Shown here: in pieces, positions 54,911 to 63,639 of the stretch
How the letters are laid out: each line of letters begins with the position of its first letter
How positions within the stretch are numbered: the first letter of the stretch is position 1
Assembly (NCBI GenBank): GCA_965649105.1
Contig: CBFGJP010000002.1
Span: 1-64,000 of the forward strand
Reading direction: 5' to 3'
Length of the DNA: 64,000 nucleotides
DNA from: JAOAFX01 sp965649105
Lineage (GTDB): Bacteria > Hydrothermota > Tepidihabitantia > SM23-42 > JAOAFX01
Notes under the pieces: generated by a model
Databases searched by the model: none
Told to the model about the DNA's origin: nothing
What the model saw: only the letters and a program-made list of their open reading frames with translations
Program-made: the position numbers and the translations under genes

Positions 54911-54976
54911 AAAAAAGCCCACCATTTCTGGTGGGCCCTCTGTGCCTGAAAATTCCTTCAAGGCACCATAGAGCCC
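54911..54976 (-). promoter_or_regulatory. Transcription attenuator: overlapping antiterminator and terminator hairpins
   Basis: On the minus strand the terminator is GGTGGGC/GCCCACC (54930-54936 with 54917-54923) followed by six T. An upstream hairpin pairs GTGCCT with AGGCAC and GGGCTCT with AGAG-GG-CCC (arms 54961-54976 and 54933-54947). The two share 54933-54936, so they cannot form together. The 5' arm of the upstream hairpin overlaps the end of the leader ORF. Confidence 0.75.
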
Positions 54977-55056
54977 AACCCTCTTAAAAGAATTACTATT
55001 CCCAATATGGAAATCAGGGATAAGTGAGTGCGCGCAAAATTAAATTGATTATTCAT
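54958..55056 (-). CDS. Leader peptide, Ile/Leu/Val-rich (ilv/leu type)
   Basis: A 32-codon ORF from ATG 55056 to TGA 54958. Twelve of 32 codons are Ile, Leu or Val, with ISILGIVILLRG near the middle (residues 16-26). It begins 2 nt after the predicted transcript start, so it is nearly leaderless. Its stop codon lies at the top of the antiterminator, so ribosome position would decide which hairpin forms, as in the ilv and leu operon leaders of other bacteria. Confidence 0.72.
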   Translation of the reverse strand: MNNQFNFARTHLSLISILGIVILLRGLGSMVP

Positions 55057-55064
55057 AGCCTAAA

Positions 55065-55092
55065 ATTATATTAAAAAAACAAACTTTGTCAA
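55065..55092 (-). promoter_or_regulatory. Promoter of the attenuated leader
   Basis: TTGACA (55087-55092), 16 bp, TATAAT (55065-55070) on the minus strand. Its -35 box is only 6 bp from the -35 box of the divergent MFS promoter. Confidence 0.85.
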
Positions 55093-55098
55093 GCATAA

Positions 55099-55126
55099 TT
55101 GACATTTATCAAATAATCAATAAACT
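55099..55126 (+). promoter_or_regulatory. Leaderless promoter of the MFS gene
   Basis: TTGACA (55099-55104), 16 bp, TAAACT (55121-55126), five bases, ATG 55132. Confidence 0.72.
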
Positions 55127-55131
55127 TCCAT

Positions 55132-56382
55132 ATGCTCGACCTTTTTAAGAAAAAGGGCATCTTATTCCTTACATTATCCAATGGGACATCCCAATTAGGC
55201 GACAGGTTAACCCATATGGTTATAATCACGCTCATCGGTGTAAAATACCCGGGTAAAATCTCTACCTTCAGTGAATTTGCCATAACCTTTTCTCTCCCGG
55301 TAATAATCCTTGCACCATTTGTTGGTGTGATTGTTGACCACTGGAATCGACAGACCATAATGTTTCACTGCCATTTAATCCAATCAATTTTGATTTTTTT
55401 AACACCGAGTTTTGTGGTTTTGTTTAATAGTTTCATACCAATATGGATCCTTGTCTTTGTCTTCTTTGCACTCGATGTCTTTAATAACACCGCCAAGAAT
55501 GCAATCGTTCCGGATTTAGTTGAATATAATGAACTTGTTTCGGCAAATTCTTTTATTATAACAATTGCCCGTATTGCCACATTTTTAGGAATGGTGGGCG
55601 GTGGTTATTTAATAAAATGGGTGGGCTGGAGATTGGGATTTTATCTTGATGCAAGCACCCATCTTATTGCTGGTTTCCTGGCACTCGGGATTGGTGCAAG
55701 AATATTATTTGAACCATCAGCAAAGACTGAAATATCACTTAAACAGAAATTAAAAGAATCATGCCGAATTTTTTTGCTGGATTTAAAGGAATTAATAAAT
55801 TTGCTATTTCGCGACCGGGTCGTTATGTTCGTGATGATTTCAGTATTTATCCTGCCTTTTTCTGCCGCAATTGCTTATACTGTGCTTATATATCTAATCC
55901 AGCAAACATTCAATATGGGAACATCTGGTGTAGGTTGGTTGGGTGGCATAATCGGTGCCGGGATGTTTTTGGGGGGAGTTCTTATGGGATTTTTGGGAAA
56001 GAGAGTAAATCGGCCCTCGATAATAATCTGTAGTATGACGGTTTTATCTTCTTTTTTTATCATAGGTCCATTTTTTATTACACCCATATTTTTATATTCA
56101 ATTGCATTTGTTTCGGGAATGGTATTTTCTTTTGTGGGTATTGCCCAGGATACGATCTTACAGGAAGATGTTATGAAATCAATCAGGGGTAGAATGTTTG
56201 CAACAAAGGAATTTGTTATAAATTCTGCTTTTCTTATCTGTGCCGGTGGGATTGGATTGATTTCAAATATTTTAAAGCCATTCACCATTCTCAGATTCAC
56301 GGGTGTAATAATCGGATGCTTAACGATCCTTGCTATTTTTATCTTACATTCCATACCCGCTCAGGAGAGAAAAAGACTATAA
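55132..56382 (+). CDS. MFS transporter (MFS_3-like)
   Basis: 416 residues, twelve predicted helices. GDRLTHMVIITLIGV in helix 1, VDHWNRQTIMFHCHLIQS between helices 2 and 3, and GRMFATKEFVINSAF late in the protein fit the MFS_3/macrolide-efflux-like group. Substrate unknown. Complete N-terminus, unlike the other two MFS genes. The next gene has its own promoter 12 bp after the stop. Confidence 0.87.
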   Translation: MLDLFKKKGILFLTLSNGTSQLGDRLTHMVIITLIGVKYPGKISTFSEFAITFSLPVIILAPFVGVIVDHWNRQTIMFHCHLIQSILIFLTPSFVVLFNSFIPIWILVFVFFALDVFNNTAKNAIVPDLVEYNELVSANSFIITIARIATFLGMVGGGYLIKWVGWRLGFYLDASTHLIAGFLALGIGARILFEPSAKTEISLKQKLKESCRIFLLDLKELINLLFRDRVVMFVMISVFILPFSAAIAYTVLIYLIQQTFNMGTSGVGWLGGIIGAGMFLGGVLMGFLGKRVNRPSIIICSMTVLSSFFIIGPFFITPIFLYSIAFVSGMVFSFVGIAQDTILQEDVMKSIRGRMFATKEFVINSAFLICAGGIGLISNILKPFTILRFTGVIIGCLTILAIFILHSIPAQERKRL

Positions 56383-56393
56383 ATATTTCCTCC

Positions 56394-56421
56394 TTTACAA
56401 ACTTAGAAATATTGGTATAAT
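56394..56421 (+). promoter_or_regulatory. Leaderless promoter of the aldehyde dehydrogenase
   Basis: TTTACA (56394-56399), 16 bp, TATAAT (56416-56421), five bases, ATG 56427. Confidence 0.8.
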
Positions 56422-56426
56422 TCTCT

Positions 56427-57836
56427 ATGTTTATCAGAGGGAAAAGAATAATTAGAGAAAAAAAGATTGGTGTGATAAATCCTTATAATAATTACCTGAT
56501 AGAGGAAATCGGATTGAGCACAGAAAAGGATGTTACTGAAGCCATTCAGATTGCCCAAAAAGGGTTTAGTATACTCAAAAATATCACGGCAGGAGAAAGA
56601 GCAAAAATTCTTGAACGAACCGCCAAGATAATTTCTGAAAAAAAAGAGGATTTTGCCCGAACGATCTGCCTAGAGGTCGGAAAAACAATAAACGAGGCGA
56701 GGACAGAGGTTGAGCGCGCAATAAATACGATAAAACTATCAAGTATGGTAGCAATGAGCCTGAAAGGCGAAACCGTCAGAATGGACCTCAGCGGTTCAAC
56801 GAAAAAAATGGGATTTTACCTGCGGGTTCCCTTGGGAATAGTGCTTGCAATTTCGCCGTTTAATTTTCCTTTAAATTTGAGTTGTCATAAAATTGGACCG
56901 GCAATAGCCGCGGGTAATTCGGTTATATTCAAACCCGCTACAAAGACTCCACTCTCGGGCTTGATGCTGGCGCAGGCCCTCATTGAGGCTGGATTACCAG
57001 AAGAAGGGATTTCAGTCCTTGTTGGTCCGGGTTCAACCATTGGAATGGCATTGGTGCGGGCACCGGAAATTCGAAAGGTGAGTTTCACCGGTTCATTAGA
57101 AGTTGGAGAAACGATTATGGCTAATTGTGGTATGAAGAAAGTGACAATGGAACTCGGTTCAAATTCAGCAGTGGTTGTATTTAAAGATGCGCCATTAAAC
57201 CTTGTTGCAAAAAAGATTCGTAAGGGTGGTTATACACTTGCTGGACAGGTATGTATTTCAGTTCAACGGGTATATGTGGAGGAAGCAATAGCAGAAGAAT
57301 TTTTGAGAGAATTATCGCTTGAGGTCGGTCAAATAAAATATGGTGACCCGATCCATGAAGATACAGAAATGGGTCCGATGATTGATGAATCTGCATTAAA
57401 AAAGGCAGAAGAATTCGTTGAAGATGCCAGGAAACATAAAGGCATATTGATTCTTGGTGGTTCAAGATTGGGAAATATCTTTTTACCGACAATCATTTTT
57501 GATGTTGATGAAAATGCGAAGATAATTCAGGAAGAGGCATTTGCCCCAATGGTGAGTGTGAACAAATTCAAAACTATTGATGAGGCGATTGGGAAGGTCA
57601 ATAATACAAAATATGGACTCCAGACCGGGATATTTACAAAAGATATAAATCTTGCTTTGAAATGTGCTAAAGAGATTGAATCCGGTGGTGTATTAATAAA
57701 TGAAATACCAACATTCCGCGTTGATAATATGCCTTACGGTGGTATGAAGGGTAGTGGATTGGGCAGAGAAGGACCGGAATTTGCGATAAAGGAAATGACG
57801 GAAGAAAAATTGATTATTTTTGACGAGATAGAATAG
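56427..57836 (+). CDS. NAD(P)-dependent aldehyde dehydrogenase
   Basis: 469 residues. Catalytic Asn in SPFNFPLNL, general base Glu in TMELGSNSAVVV, nucleophile Cys in AGQVCISVQRV, and the late EEAFAPMVSV and MPYGGMKGSGLGREG. Closest in feel to lactaldehyde or non-phosphorylating glyceraldehyde-3-phosphate dehydrogenases of archaea and anaerobes; substrate not determinable. A small membrane protein gene begins 2 bp later. Confidence 0.9.
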   Translation: MFIRGKRIIREKKIGVINPYNNYLIEEIGLSTEKDVTEAIQIAQKGFSILKNITAGERAKILERTAKIISEKKEDFARTICLEVGKTINEARTEVERAINTIKLSSMVAMSLKGETVRMDLSGSTKKMGFYLRVPLGIVLAISPFNFPLNLSCHKIGPAIAAGNSVIFKPATKTPLSGLMLAQALIEAGLPEEGISVLVGPGSTIGMALVRAPEIRKVSFTGSLEVGETIMANCGMKKVTMELGSNSAVVVFKDAPLNLVAKKIRKGGYTLAGQVCISVQRVYVEEAIAEEFLRELSLEVGQIKYGDPIHEDTEMGPMIDESALKKAEEFVEDARKHKGILILGGSRLGNIFLPTIIFDVDENAKIIQEEAFAPMVSVNKFKTIDEAIGKVNNTKYGLQTGIFTKDINLALKCAKEIESGGVLINEIPTFRVDNMPYGGMKGSGLGREGPEFAIKEMTEEKLIIFDEIE

Positions 57837-57838
57837 AA

Positions 57839-58165
57839 TTGAACTTAATTGAATACTTAAAAAACTGGCTATTCAAAATTCAGACTGATTATGGTGTGAA
57901 TCCCGTGGTATTCGCCATTATTTATTTCGCGGGCGCACCATTCTTTTGGCTTTCCATATATAAAATTATCAAAGGATTGAAGGATAGAAATTTTAACCAG
58001 GTAAGGATATTTGGCATAATTCTTGGTATCACAACTATTGCTCCCTTTGTGTATATCGCAATCTTTGGACACAACGTGCCATTCTGGTTTTGGCTATTCG
58101 GGGGTGCGATTATTGCCTACACATTCTACAGTGCAATTATCAGGATAAGAAAGACCCAGGTTTGA
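57839..58165 (+). CDS. Small three-helix membrane protein
   Basis: 108 residues, start TTG 57839. Three hydrophobic segments at about 20-42, 52-74 and 80-100 (VVFAIIYFAGAPFFWLSIYK, IFGIILGITTIAPFVYIAIF, WLFGGAIIAYTFYSAI). No family recognised. Two bases after the aldehyde dehydrogenase stop; convergent with lpxC, 3 bp away. Confidence 0.6.
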   Translation: MNLIEYLKNWLFKIQTDYGVNPVVFAIIYFAGAPFFWLSIYKIIKGLKDRNFNQVRIFGIILGITTIAPFVYIAIFGHNVPFWFWLFGGAIIAYTFYSAIIRIRKTQV

Positions 58166-58168
58166 ATT

Positions 58169-58933
58169 TTAACTAACGATAGACGCAATTTTTTTGACGA
58201 ATTTTAAATTGAGATTATGCGATGTATTCTTTGCGATAATTTTTCCAGCCAGATTCTTTCTCAATAAATATAAATCGCCGAGCAAATCAAGAATTTTGTG
58301 ACGTACGGGTTCATCCGGGAACCGCAGTGGTTCGGCACTATAAATTCTTTTTGCGGTTATGCCTATTCCGTAAGGTGGTAAATTTTTCAATCTCGGGTCA
58401 GATTCATCAGTAAATACGAATGTGCGGGCAGGGGCAATTTCTTTAATATAAATTTCTTTTGTGATTTGAATAGAAATCCTTTGTTTGCCTATGTATGGAT
58501 GGCTTAATTCCATTTCAACAAAAAGTTTATCGACATACGGTTCAAATAAGATAAATGAGTCTTTTCCCTGGATAAAGATATTTTTATTTATCTTTAGGAA
58601 TCTGATATCATCTTTAACCGGAAAATCCTTTAATATTTTTACAAAATCTATACTTGAGCCATCAAAGAATGGCAGTTCTTTTCCATGGATGTCAATTCCA
58701 ATATTGAAGATACTCAACCCATAAAGGGCAGAAAACAGATGTTCAACAACTTTTACTTTTTTGTCGATGGAAATTGTATGATTTTCAACCGAGATGTTTT
58801 GAAATGTTATGGGTATTTTTGAGGCTTCTCCCTCTTTATAAATATTGATAAAAAAATCAGGTGCCGAAAAAAAATCTACTCGGCAACTGCCACCAGATAA
58901 ACAATCACCCTGAATTGTCCATTTTTTCCCCAT
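58169..58933 (-). CDS. lpxC: UDP-3-O-acyl-N-acetylglucosamine deacetylase
   Basis: 254 residues from ATG 58933, which follows the lpxD stop by one base (TAATATG) with AAAGG inside lpxD; longer in-frame starts lie deep in lpxD. Zinc residues are in VEHLFSALYG and VRHKILDLLGDLYLL; PARTFVF is the family loop. First committed step of lipid A synthesis. Shorter than typical LpxC (about 300). Confidence 0.93.
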   Translation of the reverse strand: MGKKWTIQGDCLSGGSCRVDFFSAPDFFINIYKEGEASKIPITFQNISVENHTISIDKKVKVVEHLFSALYGLSIFNIGIDIHGKELPFFDGSSIDFVKILKDFPVKDDIRFLKINKNIFIQGKDSFILFEPYVDKLFVEMELSHPYIGKQRISIQITKEIYIKEIAPARTFVFTDESDPRLKNLPPYGIGITAKRIYSAEPLRFPDEPVRHKILDLLGDLYLLRKNLAGKIIAKNTSHNLNLKFVKKIASIVS

Positions 58934-58934
58934 A

Positions 58935-59864
58935 TTAAAGACCTTTATAAAGCCTTGCGAGTGCCTTGAGTACGAGATAATGCTCACGCGCCGGAATACC
59001 CGAATATTTTTTCCCGGGAGCAAGGTTTGAAAAGACTGCACTCTTTGCATAAATTACGGCATTTTCTCCGACTTTTAAATGGTCGCTTATACCACTTTGA
59101 CCACATATTATTACATTATCGCCGATCTCGGTTGACCCGGCAATACCCGCCTGTCCCATAATAAGACAGTTCTTTCCAATATGGACATTGTGGGCAACAT
59201 GGACGAGATTGTCAATTTTTGTGCCTGAACCGATTATCGTCTTCCCAATCGTTGCACGGTCAATACAAACATTGGAACCAATTTCAACATAATCTCCGAT
59301 TACGACATTACCAATATGGGGTATGCGTTTATAATTTTTTAATTTTATATATCCAAACCCTTCTTTACCAATAACTGAATTTGCACTGATATGAACATAA
59401 TTCCCGATAATTGTCTTTCTATATATTACTACATTATGCTCAATTGTGCAATAATCACCAATAATAACATCTTCATCAATGTAAACACCACTTCCAAGAT
59501 AACAACCCTTTCCAATTCTTGCCCCCCTTTTTATGATTGCGTAGTCTTCAATTGTAGTGGAACCAAAAATCTTGGCATCGTTTGCAATTATGGCGGTTGC
59601 GGCAATAGTGGTATCCCTTTTTAAATTTGAAATGCTTTTGAGTAAATAATACATTGCCTTTTTGCAATTTTTTACTACAATGCAGTTTTTATTAACGATT
59701 CTTACTTCAGAAATCACTGCACCCGCCTTTGTTTGCAATTTAGTGTTGAATAAGAAAGTAATACTATTTTTATTAGCCTCTTCAGGTGGTAAAATGGCTT
59801 TTACTTCAATGTTTTTACCATAAACTTTACCTTTAATAATTCGCGCAATTTGGCTTAATCGCAT
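58935..59864 (-). CDS. lpxD: UDP-3-O-acylglucosamine N-acyltransferase
   Basis: 309 residues. N-terminal domain about 1-95, then hexapeptide repeats of a left-handed beta helix (IIGNYVHISANSVIG, IGDYVEIGSNVCI) with the catalytic His in HVAHNVHIGKNCLIMGQAGI. Third step of lipid A synthesis, using acyl-ACP. First of lpxD-lpxC, predicted leaderless. Confidence 0.95.
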   Translation of the reverse strand: MRLSQIARIIKGKVYGKNIEVKAILPPEEANKNSITFLFNTKLQTKAGAVISEVRIVNKNCIVVKNCKKAMYYLLKSISNLKRDTTIAATAIIANDAKIFGSTTIEDYAIIKRGARIGKGCYLGSGVYIDEDVIIGDYCTIEHNVVIYRKTIIGNYVHISANSVIGKEGFGYIKLKNYKRIPHIGNVVIGDYVEIGSNVCIDRATIGKTIIGSGTKIDNLVHVAHNVHIGKNCLIMGQAGIAGSTEIGDNVIICGQSGISDHLKVGENAVIYAKSAVFSNLAPGKKYSGIPAREHYLVLKALARLYKGL

Positions 59865-59869
59865 ATTCT

Positions 59870-59897
59870 ATGCTATCCAATACAGAGTGTATGTCAA
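59870..59897 (-). promoter_or_regulatory. Leaderless promoter of lpxD-lpxC
   Basis: TTGACA (59892-59897), 16 bp, TAGCAT (59870-59875), five bases, ATG 59864. Confidence 0.72.
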
Positions 59898-59914
59898 GAG
59901 TGGCGACCCGACTA

Positions 59915-59942
59915 TTGAAATCTTTTATATTTTGGATAAAAT
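59915..59942 (+). promoter_or_regulatory. Leaderless promoter of larC
   Basis: TTGAAA (59915-59920), 16 bp, TAAAAT (59937-59942), five bases, ATG 59948. An upstream frame from 59870 would start before the promoter. Confidence 0.75.
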
Positions 59943-59947
59943 TGATT

Positions 59948-61096
59948 ATGAGGATAATATATTTTGATCCGATACTCGGTGCAAGTGGTGATATGATCTT
60001 GTCAAGTTTAATAGACCTTGGTGTTGATAAAGATTATTTGAAAGAATCATTAAAATTCATTCCTGATTTAAAGATCAAGGTTGAAAAAGTCTCACACTCT
60101 GGGATCAGAGCAAAGCAGATTGAATTTATTACAAAAAAGGTTGTAAAAGAAAAAGATTTTATCCCCCTAATAAAAAAAAGTGATTTAAAAGATTCTATCA
60201 AAAACGACGCAATAAAAATTATTAGCCGTATATTTGATGCGGAAAAAAAAGTTCACGGTGCACGGCATCTACATCTCCATGAACTTGCAGATGTTGATAC
60301 AATAATTGATATAACTGGCGCACTCATTGCCCTTGATTTTTTAAATGTTGATAAAGTATATTCACGAACCCTGAAAGCAGGAATGGGATTGATTGATACT
60401 GTTGAAGGAAAGATGCCGGCATTTAATCTTGCCACTGCTCAATTGTTAAAGGATACCCCGGTTGAATTTTTGCCCATACCATTTGAGTTTACTACACCCA
60501 CTGCGGCAGCCATATTGAGCACAATCGCTGAATTTAAAGATGCTTTGATGATAAACAAAATTGAAAGAATTGGACTTGGTGCTGGTACCAGGAAAATAGC
60601 TGGGTATCCTAACCTTTTAAGGGCTTTTCTTGGTGAGGTTGATTCGGGTTTCAGCGATGAATGCCTTGTAATTGAAACAAACATTGACGACCAGAACCCT
60701 CAGGATTTTGAATTAATATTGGAAAAATTATATCAGGCGGGTGCGCTTGAAGTGTTTTATACGCCCGTGATAATGAAACATTCGAGGCCCGGGATCTTGC
60801 TTAGTGTGATAGCCGAAAGTTATAATCAGAAAATAATAGATACGATTTTTAATGAAACGACAACCCTCGGTATAAGGATGGACTATAGAAAACGAATAAA
60901 ATTAAATAGGGAGATAAAAAAGATAAAAACACCCTGGGGCGATTTGCGGATAAAAGTCTCTAATTTTAACAGAAGTAAACGATTCACGATAGAATATCAG
61001 GATTTGAAATCGATAGCAGGGAGATTGAATAAACCGATAAGATATTTAAGAATAGAAATTGAAAAATATGTCAGCAAAGAAGGGCTCGTTGATTGA
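59948..61096 (+). CDS. larC: Nickel-insertion protein of the nickel-pincer cofactor pathway
   Basis: 382 residues. RIIYFDPILGASGDMILSSL at the start, HLHELADVDTIIDI, and TTLGIRMDYRKR near the end are typical of LarC. It inserts Ni into the pyridinium-dithio cofactor of lactate racemase-type enzymes. One uninterrupted frame, unlike lactobacilli where larC1/larC2 are joined by frameshifting. larB and larE are not nearby. Overlaps the sigma factor gene by 29 bp. Confidence 0.92.
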   Translation: MRIIYFDPILGASGDMILSSLIDLGVDKDYLKESLKFIPDLKIKVEKVSHSGIRAKQIEFITKKVVKEKDFIPLIKKSDLKDSIKNDAIKIISRIFDAEKKVHGARHLHLHELADVDTIIDITGALIALDFLNVDKVYSRTLKAGMGLIDTVEGKMPAFNLATAQLLKDTPVEFLPIPFEFTTPTAAAILSTIAEFKDALMINKIERIGLGAGTRKIAGYPNLLRAFLGEVDSGFSDECLVIETNIDDQNPQDFELILEKLYQAGALEVFYTPVIMKHSRPGILLSVIAESYNQKIIDTIFNETTTLGIRMDYRKRIKLNREIKKIKTPWGDLRIKVSNFNRSKRFTIEYQDLKSIAGRLNKPIRYLRIEIEKYVSKEGLVD

Positions 61097-61667
61097 ACAG
61101 GTAAACGAATTAAAGACCCGTTTGTCTAAATATCAAAAGCTAAGCGATGAAGAACTTGTTCAGTTGGTTAAAATGGGCGAGGTTGAGCCTTTTGATGAAC
61201 TCGTCCGCAGGCACGAGATTAAGGTTCATAATCTTTGCTATAAAATGTTGAAAAATTATGATGATGCAAAGGATATGGCACAGGAGACTTTTTTAAAGGC
61301 ATACCGGAATATAAAAAGTTTTGATGGGCGTTCTAAATTCACCACCTGGTTATATCGGATCGCGGTGAATAATTGCATAAACTTTATGAAAAAGGAGCAT
61401 CCATCTGAAGAAATAAAAGACGAAATCCTGGAAATTCCTATGGATGATCCGGTGGAGCAATATAAAAAGAAAAAAATGAAAGAGGTTATTTATAATGCAA
61501 TTTCAAAATTACCAGAGGTTCAGAAAAGTGTTTTTACCTTAAGGGCACTTGAAGAATTACCTTATCAGGAGATAAGTACGATACTGAATAAACCAGTGAA
61601 TACGGTGAAGGTAAATTATCATCTTGCTGTGAAGAATTTGAAAAATTATTTAAAGGGTAAGATATGA
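61068..61667 (+). CDS. ECF-type RNA polymerase sigma factor
   Basis: 199 residues from ATG 61068. Region 2 at about 30-95 (FDELVRRHEIKVHNLCYKML, AQETFLKAYRNI, FTTWLYRIAVNNCINFMKKE) and region 4 at about 140-195 (LPEVQKSVFTLRALEELPYQ). An RpoE-like alternative sigma factor. Its stop overlaps the anti-sigma gene by 4 bp, the usual pairing. Confidence 0.94.
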   Translation: MSAKKGSLIEQVNELKTRLSKYQKLSDEELVQLVKMGEVEPFDELVRRHEIKVHNLCYKMLKNYDDAKDMAQETFLKAYRNIKSFDGRSKFTTWLYRIAVNNCINFMKKEHPSEEIKDEILEIPMDDPVEQYKKKKMKEVIYNAISKLPEVQKSVFTLRALEELPYQEISTILNKPVNTVKVNYHLAVKNLKNYLKGKI

Positions 61668-62125
61668 ACTGTTTTGAAGTTCAAGAAAGAATTATTGATT
61701 TAATTATCGATGAGATTGAACCTGAAGAAAAAGAGCTAATCCTTGCGCATATTAATTGCTGTCCGAGCTGTGCCGAAGATTTTTATTTTATCCGGCAGTG
61801 TATTGATGTATGTTGTTCCTGCCCTGACTTTGAAGAAAATGATGAATACTGGGAAGAGTTCCTTGTATCGGTCCATGAAAGAATATCTCTGACAAAACCC
61901 AAAAATCCGTTTCCGTTCCATATTGTAGTTCCGGTAGCCGCAGGCGCTATGGGTGTATTTGGTTTGCTATATTTACTCTTTTTCCGTCCGTCACCCAAGG
62001 AGATTGCTCAACCTCAGATTCCAGAATTCAATAATAAAGAGCCGATCTATGAAGTTTATGAATTGTCTCCGGAAGAGCAAAGAGAATTCATAAAAATGGT
62101 AAATCAAAAGTATTTTGGTGAATAA
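61664..62125 (+). CDS. Membrane anti-sigma factor with zinc-finger domain
   Basis: 153 residues. N-terminal zf-HC2 (ZAS-like) motif HINCCPSCAEDF, then a Cys-rich stretch, a single membrane helix at about 88-107 (HIVVPVAAGAMGVFGLLYLL) and a short outer tail. Expected to hold the neighbouring sigma factor at the membrane until an envelope or redox signal; the extra Cys (CIDVCCSC) make redox sensing possible. Confidence 0.87.
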   Translation: MNCFEVQERIIDLIIDEIEPEEKELILAHINCCPSCAEDFYFIRQCIDVCCSCPDFEENDEYWEEFLVSVHERISLTKPKNPFPFHIVVPVAAGAMGVFGLLYLLFFRPSPKEIAQPQIPEFNNKEPIYEVYELSPEEQREFIKMVNQKYFGE

Positions 62126-62126
62126 C

Positions 62127-62609
62127 CTATAATTTATAGCCAATCTTTCTCAAAAATTTATATCTTTCTTCCTTTGCTTTATCATCTTCTATGCCTTTTG
62201 CAGCATAACCGTCAATTACCCCGATAACCCCTTTTCCTTGTTCATCTTCAACAAATAGAATCTCTACTGGATTGGCAGTTGCACAGAAAATATTTAAGAC
62301 TTCGTGGCAATTTTTTATTTTATCCAGAACATTTATGGGAAAGGCATTTTTTATAAAGATTATAAAAAAATGTCCGGCACCGATTTTATACGCATAATCT
62401 TTAGCCAGTTCCACCAATTCTGCATCGTTGCCGTCATATCGCACAAGACAGGGGCCTGAGGCTTCACAAAAGCCAATGCCAAATTTGATAACCGGAACGG
62501 AATTTACCAGGGCTTCATATAAATCTTCGACGGTTTTAATGAAATGCGTCTGACCGCAGATAATATTAGTTCCTTCGGGCAGTTTTATCTCAATCTTCTT
62601 GATTTCCAT
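62127..62609 (-). CDS. Adenosine-specific kinase family protein
   Basis: 160 residues matching the small adenosine-specific kinase family known from Pyrobaculum: IICGQTHFIKTVEDLYEAL, FGIGFCEASGPCLVRYDGND, and GKGVIGVIDGYAAKGIED. In archaea a member binds adenosine/AMP; activity in bacteria is poorly known. AAAGGAGG precedes the ATG. Confidence 0.88.
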   Translation of the reverse strand: MEIKKIEIKLPEGTNIICGQTHFIKTVEDLYEALVNSVPVIKFGIGFCEASGPCLVRYDGNDAELVELAKDYAYKIGAGHFFIIFIKNAFPINVLDKIKNCHEVLNIFCATANPVEILFVEDEQGKGVIGVIDGYAAKGIEDDKAKEERYKFLRKIGYKL

Positions 62610-62699
62610 GGTACCTCCTTTAAGGTTAAATAGTAATTGGTTAAATTGTTAAAGACAAACTGGAAAAGCAATTATAAAACCAATTATCCTTTAATCATA

Positions 62700-63566
62700 T
62701 CAATAACCCATTTCTTTTAAAAAGACAGGGTCTTTTCGCCATTTTTCTCTGACCTTCACCCATAGATCAAGATAAACTTCTCTGCCTAATAAATTTTCTA
62801 TTTCCTTCCTCGCTTCGGTTCCGATCCTTTTTAATAAATTTCCACTCTTACCGATTAAAATTCGCTTCTGTGTGTCCCTTTCGACATAAATTGTTGCCCT
62901 TATTAAGATTTTTCGTCCTTCCTGTTCTTTAAACTCTTCAATCATTACACAGGTTGCATAGGGGATTTCTTTTTTTAAATGAATGAATATTTTTTCGCGA
63001 ATTATTTCGCCGACGAAGAAACGCTCGGGCTGATCCGAAATCTGGTCCGGTTCATATAAAAATGGTCCTTCAGGAAGTTTTTGCAGAACGGCCTTTTTTA
63101 ATTCTTCCACACCATCACCGTTCAATGCCGAAATCATAAATATTTCATCAGGGTTGTATACCTTTAATTTCTCAATCAGGGGCAAAATATCATTCTTTTT
63201 GATAAGGTCAATTTTATTGATTATAATTATAAGTTTTTTGCCATCAAAAAATTTTAAAAACTTAAGTGGGAATTTTTCCGATTTGAAAAATGGATCAACG
63301 AGCCACAACAATAAATCCGCATCGTTTATTGCCTCTTTTGCAGCATTGACCATCCTTTCCTGAAGTTCATAGGTTGGTTCAAAAATCCCCGGCGTATCAA
63401 TAAATATACATTGACATTCGTTTTCCGTCAGGATCCCTAAGATTTTATTCCTTGTTGTCTGCGGTTTATTACTAACAATAGAAAGTTTTGTGTTTATTAA
63501 ACGATTGAGCAATGTGGATTTGCCAACATTGGGTTCCCCGATTATTGCTACATATCCGCTCTTCAT
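62700..63566 (-). CDS. era: GTPase Era
   Basis: 288 residues. G1 GEPNVGKST, G3 DTPG, G4 NKID and G5 SALNG are all visible, then a C-terminal KH domain (GKSGNLLKRIGTEARKEIENL). Needed for 16S rRNA maturation and 30S assembly. Followed by 90 bp without a gene. Confidence 0.95.
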   Translation of the reverse strand: MKSGYVAIIGEPNVGKSTLLNRLINTKLSIVSNKPQTTRNKILGILTENECQCIFIDTPGIFEPTYELQERMVNAAKEAINDADLLLWLVDPFFKSEKFPLKFLKFFDGKKLIIIINKIDLIKKNDILPLIEKLKVYNPDEIFMISALNGDGVEELKKAVLQKLPEGPFLYEPDQISDQPERFFVGEIIREKIFIHLKKEIPYATCVMIEEFKEQEGRKILIRATIYVERDTQKRILIGKSGNLLKRIGTEARKEIENLLGREVYLDLWVKVREKWRKDPVFLKEMGY

Positions 63567-63639
63567 ATTTCTTCAAGTAAACCGAAGGGTAATGGAATTT
63601 TAGTCCCACTACCCTTCATAATCTAATCGCTGTTTATTT

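Noticed and set aside
58934..59050. Longer lpxC start upstream of 58933
   Set aside because: Would lie in lpxD; LpxC homology begins at WTIQG just after ATG 58933.
59870..59947. Longer larC start at 59870
   Set aside because: Begins before the larC promoter and adds residues unrelated to LarC.
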